Source of the DNA: Kitasatospora aureofaciens
Lineage (GTDB): Bacteria; Actinomycetota; Actinomycetes; Streptomycetales; Streptomycetaceae
Length of the DNA: 64,000 nt
Direction of reading: 5' to 3'
Assembly: GCA_000720845.1 (NCBI GenBank)
Contig: JODU01000001.1
Coordinates: forward strand, 248,001 to 312,000
The translations under genes were made by a program, and so were the position numbers. Every line of letters starts with the position of its first letter. Position 1 is the stretch's first letter. The notes under the pieces were generated by a model, which saw only the letters and a list, made by a program, of their open reading frames with translations, searched no databases and was not told where the DNA came from. Below, one piece after another: positions 15,038-23,514 of the stretch.

Positions 15038-16425
15038 CGGGCCAGCTCCCGCTCCTCGTGCGCCGACCGGTCGGGCGACGGCCGATCACGCTCCGGCCGC
15101 TCGTGCGCCGACGCGTCGCCGTCCGGCGCGGGGGCCGTGACCCGCAGGCGGTCGGCGCGGTGGTGGTCGACGTCGAGGACGTCGATGCGCCAGCCGTCCA
15201 GGGCGACCACGTCACCCTTGGCGGGGATGCGCGTCAGGTGGGTGGCGACCAGACCGGCCAGGGTCTCGTACGGACCCTCCGGCGCGGTCAGGCCGATGCG
15301 CTCCAGGTGGTCCAGGCGCAGCGAGCCGTCGGCCTCCCAGGCCGCGCGGCCGTCCGCATCTGCCGGGGCGGGCAGCAGGTCCGGCACCTCGACCGGGTCG
15401 TGCTCGTCGCGCACCTCGCCGACGACCTCCTCGACGATGTCCTCGACCGTCGCCACGCCCGCCGTACCGCCGTACTCGTCGATGACGACGGCCATGGTGC
15501 GGGTGGCGCGCATGCGCTCCAGGAGGCGGTCCGCGGGCAGGCTGTCGGGCACCAGGAGCGGCGCGGTGGCCAGCTCGGTGACGGGGGTGGCCCGGCGCCT
15601 GTCCGGCTCAAGGGCCAGCACGTCGCGGATGTGGACGGTGCCGACGACCTCGTCCAGGCTGTCCCGGTAGACCGGGAAGCGGGACAGGCCGGTGGCGTGC
15701 GAGAGGTTCGCGGCGTCGGCGGCGGTGGCGTGGGCCTCCAGGGCCTTGACGTCCACGCGCGGCGTCATGACGTTCTCCGCGGTCAGCTCGCTCAGGTGGA
15801 GCGTACGGACGAACAGCTCCGCCGAGTCGGCCTCCAGGGCGCCCTCCGCGGCCGAGTGCTGGGCCAGGGCGACCAGTTCCTCGGCACTGCGGGCGGAGGC
15901 GAGCTCCTCGGCCGGTTCCAGGCCGAAGCGGCGCACGAAGCGGTTCGCCGTGTTGTTCAGGTGCCGGATGAAGGGGCCGAAGGCGGTGGTGAAGCCGCGC
16001 TGCGGACCCGCGACGACCTTCGCGACGGCCAGCGGGCGGGAGATCGCCCAGTTCTTGGGGACCAGCTCGCCGACGACCATCAGGACGACGGTGGACAGCA
16101 CCACGCCGAGCACGGTCGCCACCGTCGAGGAGGCGCCGCCCAGGCCGATCGCCGTCAGCGGGCCGCGCAGCAGCACCGCGATCGACGGCTCGGCCAGCAT
16201 GCCGATGACCAGCGAGGTCACCGTGATGCCGAGCTGGGCACCGGACAGCTGGAGGGTCAGGGACCGTACGGCCTTCAGGGCGCCGTCGGCACCGCGCTCA
16301 CCGGACTCGGCGGCACGCTCCAGGTCGGAGCGCTCGACGGTGGTGAGGGAGAACTCGGCCGCGACGAAGAGGGCGCAGGCCAGGGTGAGGAGGAGGGCCA
16401 GCAGGAGCAGCAGGACCTCGGTCAC
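15034..16425 (-). CDS. CNNM/CBS/CorC-domain membrane protein (long form)
   Basis: The 463-residue protein has a CNNM domain (1-200) with FVAAEFSLTTVERSDLE and GELVPKNWAIS, and a CBS pair at ~215-345 with FPVYRDSLDEVVGTVHIRDVL and VVIDEYGGTAGVATVEDIVEEVVGE. A C-terminal CorC_HlyC domain (~355-440) and a charged tail rich in Arg/Asp/Glu/His follow. Such proteins are membrane-bound divalent-cation exporters or regulators. It is the first gene of the two-gene unit. The gap to the divergent spo0M-like gene (16426-16694) holds the promoters of both. Confidence 0.92.
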   Translation of the reverse strand: MTEVLLLLLALLLTLACALFVAAEFSLTTVERSDLERAAESGERGADGALKAVRSLTLQLSGAQLGITVTSLVIGMLAEPSIAVLLRGPLTAIGLGGASSTVATVLGVVLSTVVLMVVGELVPKNWAISRPLAVAKVVAGPQRGFTTAFGPFIRHLNNTANRFVRRFGLEPAEELASARSAEELVALAQHSAAEGALEADSAELFVRTLHLSELTAENVMTPRVDVKALEAHATAADAANLSHATGLSRFPVYRDSLDEVVGTVHIRDVLALEPDRRRATPVTELATAPLLVPDSLPADRLLERMRATRTMAVVIDEYGGTAGVATVEDIVEEVVGEVRDEHDPVEVPDLLPAPADADGRAAWEADGSLRLDHLERIGLTAPEGPYETLAGLVATHLTRIPAKGDVVALDGWRIDVLDVDHHRADRLRVTAPAPDGDASAHERPERDRPSPDRSAHEERELAR

Positions 16426-16615
16426 CGTGCCACCCCGCTTCCCTCACGCGCATACGGGGGCACTGGCGGGCCGGCCGCGGCACGGCCGGTACTGGGAGGC
16501 TCCATTACGGAACGGGACTCCTTAACGGGGTGGCGGGCGCCGGTACCAGCCGGGCGCCCGAGGGTTCTCCCTCATGGTAAAGGACGAGCAAAGAGAAGGG
16601 GAGTCCTGAGACCCC

Positions 16616-16637
16616 TATGCTTCTACTCGCCTGTAGA
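16616..16637 (+). promoter_or_regulatory. -10 box and palindromic operator before the spo0M-like gene
   Basis: TATGCT (16616-16621) abuts the dyad TCTACT-CGCC-TGTAGA (16622-16637). The transcription start would fall inside the dyad, as expected for a repressor site. The same 16-bp pattern occurs at 17696-17711. Confidence 0.6.
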
Positions 16638-16694
16638 GAACGGCCGGACGGCTCCGGTTGTTCCCCGGACGAAAGCGAAGGAGTGAACGCCTCG

Positions 16695-17690
16695 ATGGTG
16701 TTCAAGCGGCTGCTCGGTTCCCTCGGCGTGGGCGGACCCACGGTGGACACGGTCCTCGACCCGGGCGCCGCCCGGCCGGGAGGCACGCTGTCGGGCCGGG
16801 TCCACATGGTCGGCGGCACCGCCGACCACGACGTCGAGCACGTCGCACTGGAGCTGGTGGCCCGCGTGGAGACCGAGCACCTGGAGGCCACCGGGGAAGG
16901 CGACGGGAAGGGCGTGGTCGTCTTCGACCGGCACACCGTCGGCGGGGCCTTCCGGCTCGCGGCGGGCGAGGAGACGAGCCTCCCCTTCGCGGTGACGCTG
17001 CCCTGGGAGACCCCGGCCACCGAGCTGCACGGGCAGCCGCTGGGGATCGTGCTCGGCGTGCGCACCGAGGTGGCGGTCGCCGGCGCCCGGGACAAGGGGG
17101 ACCTGGACCCGCTCGCCGTGGCGCCGCTCCCGGCCCAGGAGGCCGTCCTGGAGGCCCTCGGCGGGCTCGGCTTCGGCTTCCGCTCCGCCGACCTGGAGTA
17201 CGGCCGCATCGGCGGCACCGGGCAGCGGCTGCCCTTCTACCAGGAGATCGAGCTGACCCCGCCCCCGCGCTACGCCCACCAGGTCAGCGAGATCGAGCTG
17301 ACCTTCCTGGCGGTGCCCGGCGCGCTCGAAGTGGTGCTGGAGGCGGACAAGCGCGGCGACCCCTTCCCCGACGGCCACGGCGGCCACGACGCGCTCAGCC
17401 GCTTCACCGTCCCGCACGAGGGCCCCGCCGGGCCGCAGGACTGGACTGCCCTCGTCGACGGCTGGATCCAGGAGCTGGTCGAGCACCGCGCGTCGTACGG
17501 CTCCCACGCGGTGTACGGCCACGAGTCCGGGTACGCCGGTCACGGGCCGGGGCCGTCGGACGGCGGCTCCGGGACCGGCGCCGCCGTGGTGGCCGGGGCC
17601 GCGGGGATCGCCGGAGGGCTGGTCGCGGCGGAAGTCGTCGACGAGGTGGGGGACTTCTTCGAGGGCGACTCCGACGACGGGGAAGACTGA
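16695..17690 (+). CDS. Sporulation-control protein, Spo0M family (arrestin-like)
   Basis: The 331-residue protein begins MVFKRLLGSLGVGGPTVDTVL, the typical Spo0M N-terminus. Two arrestin-like beta domains follow (about 15-130 and 145-250; RPGGTLSGRVHMVGG is the first strand pair). A Gly/Ser/His linker (~275-295) and a C-terminal segment with GAAVVAGAAGIAGGLVAAEVVDE come last. Spo0M influences cell-cycle and sporulation timing in Bacillus; the actinobacterial version is uncharacterised. The ATG at 16695 was chosen over the GTG four codons earlier because AAGGAG is too close to the GTG. The operator at its promoter is shared with the next gene, so the two probably respond to the same signal. 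Confidence 0.9.
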   Translation: MVFKRLLGSLGVGGPTVDTVLDPGAARPGGTLSGRVHMVGGTADHDVEHVALELVARVETEHLEATGEGDGKGVVVFDRHTVGGAFRLAAGEETSLPFAVTLPWETPATELHGQPLGIVLGVRTEVAVAGARDKGDLDPLAVAPLPAQEAVLEALGGLGFGFRSADLEYGRIGGTGQRLPFYQEIELTPPPRYAHQVSEIELTFLAVPGALEVVLEADKRGDPFPDGHGGHDALSRFTVPHEGPAGPQDWTALVDGWIQELVEHRASYGSHAVYGHESGYAGHGPGPSDGGSGTGAAVVAGAAGIAGGLVAAEVVDEVGDFFEGDSDDGED

Positions 17691-17711
17691 TAACTTCTAC
17701 AGTGTTGTAGA
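17691..17711 (+). promoter_or_regulatory. -10-like box and palindromic operator before the terB-like gene
   Basis: TAACTT (17691-17696) runs into the perfect dyad TCTACA-GTGT-TGTAGA (17696-17711), one base after the spo0M-like stop codon. It matches the site at 16622-16637 in both arms and spacer length. The leader to the terB-like ATG would be ~105 nt. Confidence 0.6.
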
Positions 17712-17818
17712 GGGGCGGGTGCGCTCCGGAGGTCCGCCCCGGCCCCCGCCCCCCGTTCGTCCCCGATCGTCCTCGATCGACCTTTCCCCGTCCGACCGGT
17801 ACGGAGTACGGAGTTCTC

Positions 17819-18274
17819 ATGGCCCTGTGGGACCGCTTCAAGGAGTCCGCGTCGCAGATGCAGACGCAGCTCGTGGCGAAGAAGAACGACCTCAAGAGCG
17901 GCGCCTTCCGCGACGCGAGCATGGCGATGTGCGCGCTGGTCGCCGCGGCCGACGGCACCGTCGACCCCTCGGAGCGGCAGCGGGTCGCCCAGCTGATCGC
18001 GGCCAACGAGGTGCTGCAGAACTTCCCCGCCGACGATCTGCGCCGCCGCTTCGAGGACAACCTGAACAAGCTGACCGCCGACTTCGCCTTCGGCAAGGTC
18101 GGCATCCTCCAGGAGATCGCCAAGGCGAAGAAGAAGCCCGCCGAGGCCCGGGCCGTAGTCCAGATCGGCATCGTGATCGGCGGCGCCGACGGGGACTTCG
18201 ACAAGGACGAGCGCGCCGTGGTCCGCGAGGCGTGCTACGCCCTCGACCTGCCGCCGCACGAGTTCGACCTCTGA
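17819..18274 (+). CDS. TerB-family (tellurite-resistance-like) protein
   Basis: The 151-residue all-helical acidic protein carries the two duplicated TerB signatures CALVAAADGTVDPSERQRVAQLI (from about residue 37) and GIVIGGADGDFDKDERAVVREACY (from about 118). The D-G-x-x-D-x-x-E acidic clusters are the proposed metal-binding sites of TerB. TerB proteins associate with the membrane or with TerC in stress responses. An isolated copy without terC, terD or terE nearby suggests a role other than tellurite resistance. It shares its operator with the spo0M-like gene upstream. Confidence 0.92.
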   Translation: MALWDRFKESASQMQTQLVAKKNDLKSGAFRDASMAMCALVAAADGTVDPSERQRVAQLIAANEVLQNFPADDLRRRFEDNLNKLTADFAFGKVGILQEIAKAKKKPAEARAVVQIGIVIGGADGDFDKDERAVVREACYALDLPPHEFDL

Positions 18275-18377
18275 GACCCCCCGGGCCCCGCCCGCGCCGG
18301 GCCCGCCGTCCTTGCCGTAGATTCCGGGTGCGGGTCCGTGCCGCGGGGCCGCACCGTACGTCCACCAGGGGAGCGCC

Positions 18378-18596
18378 GTGTTCGGACTCAGCGAGCTCGC
18401 GATCATTCTCATCGTCGTCGCGGCCGTCATCGCCGCGAAGAAGCTCCCCGAGCTGACCCGCTCGGCGGGCAAGTCGGCCCGCATCCTCAAGGCCGAGGCC
18501 CGCGCGGCGAGGGACGCGGACGAACCGGGGACGCCGCGCGTCATCCGGGGGGAGACTGTCGAGCGCGAGGACCCCGGCACCGGCCCCCGGGGCTGA
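18378..18596 (+). CDS. TatA/E-like protein (or TatA-related small membrane protein)
   Basis: The 72-residue protein has a GTG start and GGGGAG upstream. It begins with a single N-terminal helix (FGLSELAIILIVVAAVIAAKKLPEL) followed by an amphipathic stretch RSAGKSARILKAEARAAR and a disordered acidic tail. This is the TatA/TatB layout, with the KLPEL motif conserved. The usual FGPKKLPE hinge phenylalanine-glycine is replaced by AAKKLPE, so full translocase function is uncertain. Streptomyces usually has its main tatA next to tatC elsewhere, and no tatC is nearby. It converges with the tetR gene, with 12 bp between stops. Confidence 0.8.
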   Translation: MFGLSELAIILIVVAAVIAAKKLPELTRSAGKSARILKAEARAARDADEPGTPRVIRGETVEREDPGTGPRG

Positions 18597-18608
18597 GCGG
18601 GGCCCGCG

Positions 18609-19364
18609 TCACGCGCCGGGCCCGCGGTCCCCGGCACGGGTACGGTGCGGGCCCAGCTCACGCAGCACCTCGCCGAGTTCGGCGGCGGTGAGCGCGGGAG
18701 CGGGCAGGGCTCCGGCGGCCGGTTCGGTGCGCAGCCCCGCCAGGAACAGGGCGAGGGGGCGTCGCCAGGCATCCGGCGCGGTGACCGTCGCATGCGCGGC
18801 GTACGCCACCTCCGCCGTGGCCGCCGCGCCCGGGGCCGTCGTCGCCGCGGTCAGCGCCGGGACGGCGCGGCCGAGTGCCGCGAGCGCGAACAGCACGTCC
18901 TCGGTGGTGACGTCGGCACGGACGGTGCCCTCGTCGCGGAGGCGGGACAGCAGCGCGTCCACGGTCCGCCGGTTGTGCTCGTGCACCGCCTCCAGGCTCT
19001 CGACGCCCCGCAGATGCGTGGTCATGAGGTCGTTGGAACCGCGGTCGGCGGCCAGGGTGCGGAAGACCACCTCCAGGTAGGCGGTGAGCCCCGCCCACGC
19101 GTCCGGCGCCTTCCTGGCCCGCTCACCGGCGTCCATCGTGCCCGTCAGCGAGTCCCGGAAGACGGCGTCCACCAGGGCGGCACGGGTGGGGAAGTGGCGG
19201 TAGAGCGTCGCGTTTCCCACCCCCGCCCGGCGCGCGATCACGTCGAGCGGCGCGTCCAGCCCCTGCTCGGTGAACACCTCGTGGGCCGCCTCCAGCAGAA
19301 GCTCCCGGTTGCGCCGCGCATCACGTCGCTGCCGGGGCGCTCCGTCGCGTGCGCCGACGGTCAT
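18609..19364 (-). CDS. TetR-family regulator, divergent from cytochrome P450
   Basis: The 251-residue protein has the TetR N-terminal HTH at ~13-60 (RNRELLLEAAHEVFTEQG and VIARRAGVGNATLYRHFPTRAALVDAV) followed by a helical ligand-binding domain. The second ATG (19364) is used because GGAGG lies 6 nt upstream of it; the ATG at 19370 is too close. Its own promoter region and that of the P450 contain two copies of a GGGGA-N4-TCCCC dyad, the expected arrangement for an autoregulated repressor that also controls the P450. Confidence 0.93.
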   Translation of the reverse strand: MTVGARDGAPRQRRDARRNRELLLEAAHEVFTEQGLDAPLDVIARRAGVGNATLYRHFPTRAALVDAVFRDSLTGTMDAGERARKAPDAWAGLTAYLEVVFRTLAADRGSNDLMTTHLRGVESLEAVHEHNRRTVDALLSRLRDEGTVRADVTTEDVLFALAALGRAVPALTAATTAPGAAATAEVAYAAHATVTAPDAWRRPLALFLAGLRTEPAAGALPAPALTAAELGEVLRELGPHRTRAGDRGPGA

Positions 19365-19389
19365 CCTCATCCTCCGGGTCGTACGAACC

Positions 19390-19403
19390 GGGGAGTGCTC
19401 CCC
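19390..19403. promoter_or_regulatory. Operator O1 for the TetR regulator
   Basis: GGGGAG-TG-CTCCCC is a perfect dyad 26 bp upstream of the tetR start. Its centre is 52 bp (about five helical turns) from O2, so one regulator pair could lie on the same DNA face. Confidence 0.7.
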
Positions 19404-19422
19404 GTGCTCCGGGTGCCGATGC

Positions 19423-19455
19423 TATCGTCGGCCGAGAAAATGGGGACTGCTCCCC
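19423..19455 (+). promoter_or_regulatory. P450 promoter with operator O2
   Basis: TATCGT (19423-19428) is a good -10. The O2 dyad GGGGACTGCTCCCC (19442-19455, one mismatch to O1) lies just after the predicted start point, a classical blocking position for repression of the P450 gene. Confidence 0.65.
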
Positions 19456-19484
19456 GTTTCACTGTTCTTCCCCCAGGAGGCTCC

Positions 19485-20624
19485 ATGACCGCGCCCTCCC
19501 CCGACGAACTGGCCGCCCTGCGCGCCGAGGGTGCCGTGCACCGGGTGCTCGTACCGGGCAGCGGGGAGAGCTGGCTGGTGGTGACGCGCGACGCGGCGCG
19601 GGCCGCGCTCGCCGACCCGCGGCTGCGCAACGACATCCGGCACTCCGCGTCCTGGCGGAGCGACGGCGGGCACGCCATCGGCCACAACATGCTCCAGAGC
19701 GACCCGCCGCAGCACACGCGCCTGCGACGCCTCGTCGCCGGGCACTTCACACCGGGCCGGACCGCCGCCCTGCGCCCGCGGGTCGAGCGCATCGCGCACG
19801 AGCTGCTGGACGCGCTGCCGCGACCGGGCACGGCCGACCTCGTCGCCCGGTACGCGCTGCCGCTGCCGGTCACGGTGATCTGCGAGCTGCTGGGCGTGCC
19901 GGAGAGCGACCGCGACGGCTTCCACGTCTGGTCGAACGAGCTGGTCACGCCCACCTCGCCGGAGGCGGCCGAGTCGGCGGCCGGCGCCCTGACCGGCTAC
20001 CTCACCGAGCTGACCGACGCCAAGCGCCGCAGCCCGGACGGCACGCTGCTCAGCGACCTGACCGACGCCGCCGACAGCGGCTCGCTCACCGCCGGGGAAC
20101 TGCTCGGCATGGCCTTCCTCATCCTGGTCGCCGGGCACGAGACCACCGTCAACCTGATCTCGGCGACCGTCCACAGCCTGCTCACCCACCCCGACCAGCT
20201 CGCCCGCCTGCGCGCCGAGCCGGAGCTGACCGGGAGCGCCGTGGAGGAGTCGCTGCGCTACAACTCCCCCGTCCACGCCTCCGCGTTCCGCTTCGCGGCC
20301 GAGCCGCTGGAGCTGGCGGGCACCGCCATCGCGGCGGGCGATTCGGTGCTCGTCTCCCTCGCCGCCGCCTCCCGCGACCCGGCGCACCACCCCGACCCCG
20401 ACCGCTTCGACATCGGCCGCCGCCCACAGGGCCACCTCGGTTTCGGCCACGGCCCGCACCACTGCCTGGGCGCACCGCTGGCCCGCGTCGAGGCCGCCGT
20501 CGCCGTACGCCTGCTTCTCGAACGGCACCCCGCGCTCGCCCTCGCCGCCGATCCGGCGTCGCTCACCTGGCGGACCGGCACCCTGCTGCGGGGGCTGACG
20601 GAACTGCCGGTGCGCCTCGGCTGA
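19485..20624 (+). CDS. Cytochrome P450
   Basis: The 379-residue P450 has I-helix oxygen-binding motif AGHETT (about 208-213), ExxR as EESLRY, and heme-binding loop LGFGHGPHHCLGAPLAR with the axial Cys near 325-330. It is slightly short at the N-terminus compared with the usual ~400 residues, but the ATG has a strong CAGGAGG site, so the start is firm. No ferredoxin gene adjoins it, so electrons must come from elsewhere. Regulation by the divergent TetR protein suggests a detoxifying or tailoring enzyme induced by its substrate. The subfamily is not assigned. Confidence 0.95.
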   Translation: MTAPSPDELAALRAEGAVHRVLVPGSGESWLVVTRDAARAALADPRLRNDIRHSASWRSDGGHAIGHNMLQSDPPQHTRLRRLVAGHFTPGRTAALRPRVERIAHELLDALPRPGTADLVARYALPLPVTVICELLGVPESDRDGFHVWSNELVTPTSPEAAESAAGALTGYLTELTDAKRRSPDGTLLSDLTDAADSGSLTAGELLGMAFLILVAGHETTVNLISATVHSLLTHPDQLARLRAEPELTGSAVEESLRYNSPVHASAFRFAAEPLELAGTAIAAGDSVLVSLAAASRDPAHHPDPDRFDIGRRPQGHLGFGHGPHHCLGAPLARVEAAVAVRLLLERHPALALAADPASLTWRTGTLLRGLTELPVRLG

Positions 20625-20632
20625 GCCGCAGC

Positions 20633-20663
20633 CCGGTGCCGGTGCCGGCGGCACCGGCACCGG
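20633..20663. terminator. Bidirectional terminator between P450 and PBP genes
   Basis: A 14-bp perfect stem built of GGTGCC/GGCACC repeats with a 3-nt loop lies 9 bp after the P450 stop and 43 bp beyond the convergent PBP stop. Confidence 0.75.
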
Positions 20664-20705
20664 ACCGCGCGGGATCAGGGCGGGGACAGGCGGGGGCAGG
20701 CGGGA

Positions 20706-22361
20706 TCAGGACGGGTCCTCCGGTACGGCAGACAGCAGGCTGTGCACGATCGGCCCCGCCGAGCCGCCGCCGGTGACGCCCTCCTCGACGACCGCGGCGA
20801 CGGCGACGTTGCCCCGGTGGGCGACCAGCCAGCCGTTGTTGTCCTGGTCGTCGGAGACCTCGGCGGTGCCGGTCTTGGCGCCGATCTCACCGGGCAGGTC
20901 GGCCAGGACGCGCGCGGTGCCGTCGGTGACGGTGGCCCGCATCAGCCCGCGCAGCTGGGTGACGACCTCGTCGGGGAGCGGCTCGGTGCGGGTCGCGTCC
21001 TCGTTGCCCGCGGTGACGGACGGCTGGTGGAACTCCCCGGACACCGCGGTGGCCGTCACGGACGCCATGATCAGGGGGTTGGCCTGGACGCGGCCCTGCC
21101 CGATCATCGACGCGGCCTTCTCCGTCTCGTCCTTCGGCACCGGCACCGAGCCGTCGTACGTCGGGATGCCGACGTGCCACTCCTGGCCGACCCCGAAGTA
21201 GGTGCGCGCGACCTTTCCCAGCTCCCCGTCGTCGAGCTTGCCGCGCAGGCCGATGAAGGCGGTGTTGCAGGACTCGGTGAAGTCCTTGCGGAAGGTGGCG
21301 CCGGGGTGCTCGGACGTCTCCACGTTGTGGAACTCCTTGCCCACCGTCAGGTACTTGGGACAGTCCACGACGTCGTCGGGCGCGACCGCGTCCTTGAGCA
21401 GCAGGGCGCTGCTGGTGACGATCTTCCAGGTGGAGCCGGGCGCGTAGGTGCCGGAGGCGGCGCGGTTGAAGCCGGAGGAGGGCGAGTTGGCGAGGGCGAG
21501 GACCTCGCCGTTGTCGACGCGCAGGGCGACGAGAGCGGCGTTCTTGCCGTCGGCCTCCCCGAGGGCCCGCTCCGCCGCGGACTGCCAGCCGGCGTCCAGG
21601 GTGGTGCGCACCGGCCGGTCCGCCGTCGCCGGGTCGGGCTCCTCGCCGAAGGACGCCTCGGTGCGCACGGTCTCGCCGCTGGCCCGGTCGACCAGCTGGA
21701 CCGCGCCGCGCGGTCCGCCGCCGCCCGCGTCACCGGCCAGCCGCCCCAGGAGCGGCGCCAGGGACGGGTACGCGTCGCCCACGAGGGAGACCCCCTGGCG
21801 GTCGGTGACCTCCGGCGGGGCGGTCTCCTCGCGCTCCAGGCGGAACTTCTCCGTCCCGCTCAGCCGCGGATGCACCAGGGACAGCCGCCAGTCCACCTTC
21901 CAACTGCCGTCGTCCTGCTCGCGCAGCGGCAGCCGTGACTCGTACGTCCAGGTGCCGAGGCCCGTGACCGGCATCCGGGCGGTGAAGGGGACGCCGAGGG
22001 TGCCGTCCTCTTCCTCCTTCACGCCGTCGTCCTCGGCCGTCAGCTTCGGTTTCTCGATGTCGAGCCCCGCGGTGAAGCTCTGCAGCACCTCCTGCGCCTT
22101 GCCGGGCTCGGTGGTGCGTCCGGCCGCGCTCGGCAGCCGCCCGCCGGCCCAGTCGGCGAGGAAGGCGCGGGCCTGCTTCATCGCGGCGGGGTCGGGTCCG
22201 TCGTCGCCGCGCGCGAAGGGGCCGAACCCGGCGGCGTACGAGCCGCCCGCGGCGATCGCGAGGACGACACCCACGGCGGCGACGGCCCGGACACCGTTGC
22301 GGGGCCCGCGACGGCGGGGAGGGGCGGGGTGGGGAGAGGTGAGGTGGGGAGCGTCGGGCAT
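20706..22361 (-). CDS. Penicillin-binding protein with NTF2-like (MecA_N) and transpeptidase domains
   Basis: The 551-residue protein has a Pro/Arg-rich cytosolic tail and one transmembrane anchor (about 24-46). An NTF2-like MecA_N domain (~55-175) is followed by a transpeptidase domain with active Ser in STWK (~310), SCN (~363) and KTGTAE (~496). A dimerisation-type segment (TDRQGVSLVGDAYPSLAPLLGR) lies between. Class B PBPs cross-link peptidoglycan. The MecA-like N-terminus is typical of low-affinity, beta-lactam-tolerant enzymes and of actinobacterial PbpA-like proteins. It is 17 bp downstream of the lipoprotein gene, so the two may be an operon. Confidence 0.93.
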   Translation of the reverse strand: MPDAPHLTSPHPAPPRRRGPRNGVRAVAAVGVVLAIAAGGSYAAGFGPFARGDDGPDPAAMKQARAFLADWAGGRLPSAAGRTTEPGKAQEVLQSFTAGLDIEKPKLTAEDDGVKEEEDGTLGVPFTARMPVTGLGTWTYESRLPLREQDDGSWKVDWRLSLVHPRLSGTEKFRLEREETAPPEVTDRQGVSLVGDAYPSLAPLLGRLAGDAGGGGPRGAVQLVDRASGETVRTEASFGEEPDPATADRPVRTTLDAGWQSAAERALGEADGKNAALVALRVDNGEVLALANSPSSGFNRAASGTYAPGSTWKIVTSSALLLKDAVAPDDVVDCPKYLTVGKEFHNVETSEHPGATFRKDFTESCNTAFIGLRGKLDDGELGKVARTYFGVGQEWHVGIPTYDGSVPVPKDETEKAASMIGQGRVQANPLIMASVTATAVSGEFHQPSVTAGNEDATRTEPLPDEVVTQLRGLMRATVTDGTARVLADLPGEIGAKTGTAEVSDDQDNNGWLVAHRGNVAVAAVVEEGVTGGGSAGPIVHSLLSAVPEDPS

Positions 22362-22378
22362 GGCAGGCTCCTTGTCGG

Positions 22379-23476
22379 TCAGCGGCCGGGGCCGGTGAGG
22401 AAGTCGAGGATCGTGTCGGTGGCGTCGAGGGCCTTGCTGACGGGGCCGAACCCCTCGGGCGGGGGGACGGTCGAGCCCGGCCAGGTGTGACCGGCGTCGG
22501 CTACGACGAGGAGTTGCACGGAGCCGTCGGGCCGCCGGTCGCCGCCGGGGGCGTCGTCGGCGTCGCTCCTGAACCGCCACACCGTCCGGTCGTAGCCCTC
22601 CTCCTTCCGCGTGACCGGCTCGCCCGCGCCCCCGGCCGCCGCGAACGCCGCCGCGCTGTCCCGGGCCGACCGGGTCGGCAGGATCGGCTCCTTCGGGTCC
22701 GGCGGCGGGGAGGGCAGGCCCGCGAGCGGCCGTACGGGGTCGTCGGCGCCGTAGACGACCATGACGGGCACGGGCCCGGTGGGCTCCACCGCGGCGTTCC
22801 CCGTGGGCAGTTGGCCGGAGACCGAGGCCGCGCCGGCCAGCAGTGCGGGGCGTTCGGCGGCCATGCGCAGGGCCATCGAGCCGCCGTTGGAGAACCCGGC
22901 GACGTAGACCCGGTCGGGGTCGGCCCGCTCGGTGCGGACCAGGTGCTTGATCAGCGCCTCGGTGAACCGCACGTCCAGGCCGGGGTCCGGGCGCTGCTTC
23001 GTCGCCCGCGTGCCCGCTCCCCAGCCGTGGCCGAGGCCCTCGGGAAAGGCGACGAGCATGCCGCGCGCGGTGGCGGCCCGCTCCAGCCGGGTCTTCGCCC
23101 GCAGTTCGGCGGCGTCGGCGCCACGGCCGTGGAAGGCGATGAGGAGGGGCCTCGGGCCGTCGTGGGCGGGGGTCCGGTGCAGGAGGTACTGACGGACGCC
23201 ACCGTCCACCCGGAGCTGTGCGCGGACCTCCGGCGCCGCGGTGGCGGTGGGGGAGGGGGCGCTGGACGACACCGCTCCCGGACGGCCGGAGTCGGAGTCG
23301 GAGCCGGTGGCGCAGCCGGCCAGGGGAAGGGCGAGGGCGAGGGCCAGCGCGCCGGGCCACCGGCGGACGCGGTGCGCGAGGAGACGATCACGGGCACGGG
23401 CACGAGCACGGGCACGAGCACTGGCACTGGCACTGGCAGTGGCAGTGGCACTGGCACTGGCACGGAAGGAGCGCAT
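22379..23476 (-). CDS. Esterase lipoprotein, PHB-depolymerase/LpqC family
   Basis: The 365-residue protein has a hydrophobic core ALALALALPLAGC with lipobox LAGC (Cys ~54). The alpha/beta-hydrolase domain has oxyanion motif FHGRGAD, nucleophile elbow GFSNGGSM, and a C-terminal His in DAGHTWPG. It resembles secreted feruloyl/PHB esterases. The first ~30 residues are an unusual run of Ala with Ser, Thr or Arg, encoded by a hexanucleotide repeat. No in-frame start exists closer to the signal peptide, and no good ribosome site precedes the ATG at 23476, so the true start or expression is uncertain. It is divergent from the LysR gene. Confidence 0.85.
   Translation of the reverse strand: MRSFRASASATATASASASARARARARARDRLLAHRVRRWPGALALALALPLAGCATGSDSDSGRPGAVSSSAPSPTATAAPEVRAQLRVDGGVRQYLLHRTPAHDGPRPLLIAFHGRGADAAELRAKTRLERAATARGMLVAFPEGLGHGWGAGTRATKQRPDPGLDVRFTEALIKHLVRTERADPDRVYVAGFSNGGSMALRMAAERPALLAGAASVSGQLPTGNAAVEPTGPVPVMVVYGADDPVRPLAGLPSPPPDPKEPILPTRSARDSAAAFAAAGGAGEPVTRKEEGYDRTVWRFRSDADDAPGGDRRPDGSVQLLVVADAGHTWPGSTVPPPEGFGPVSKALDATDTILDFLTGPGR
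23391..23464. repeat. Hexanucleotide tandem repeat at the 5' end of the esterase gene
   Basis: About twelve 6-bp units of the types GGGCAC/GAGCAC and GGCACT/GGCAGT run in sequence. Because the unit is six bases, expansion or contraction keeps the frame and only lengthens the (Ala-X)n stretch before the signal peptide. Confidence 0.8.
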
Positions 23477-23514
23477 GGCCCGAGGAGAGCAACCCCGCCG
23501 ACTCCCTGTCCAAG

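Noticed and set aside
17819..18274. Tellurite-resistance operon
   Set aside because: Only an isolated TerB-like gene is present; terC, terD, terE and terZ are absent, so a resistance role is not claimed.
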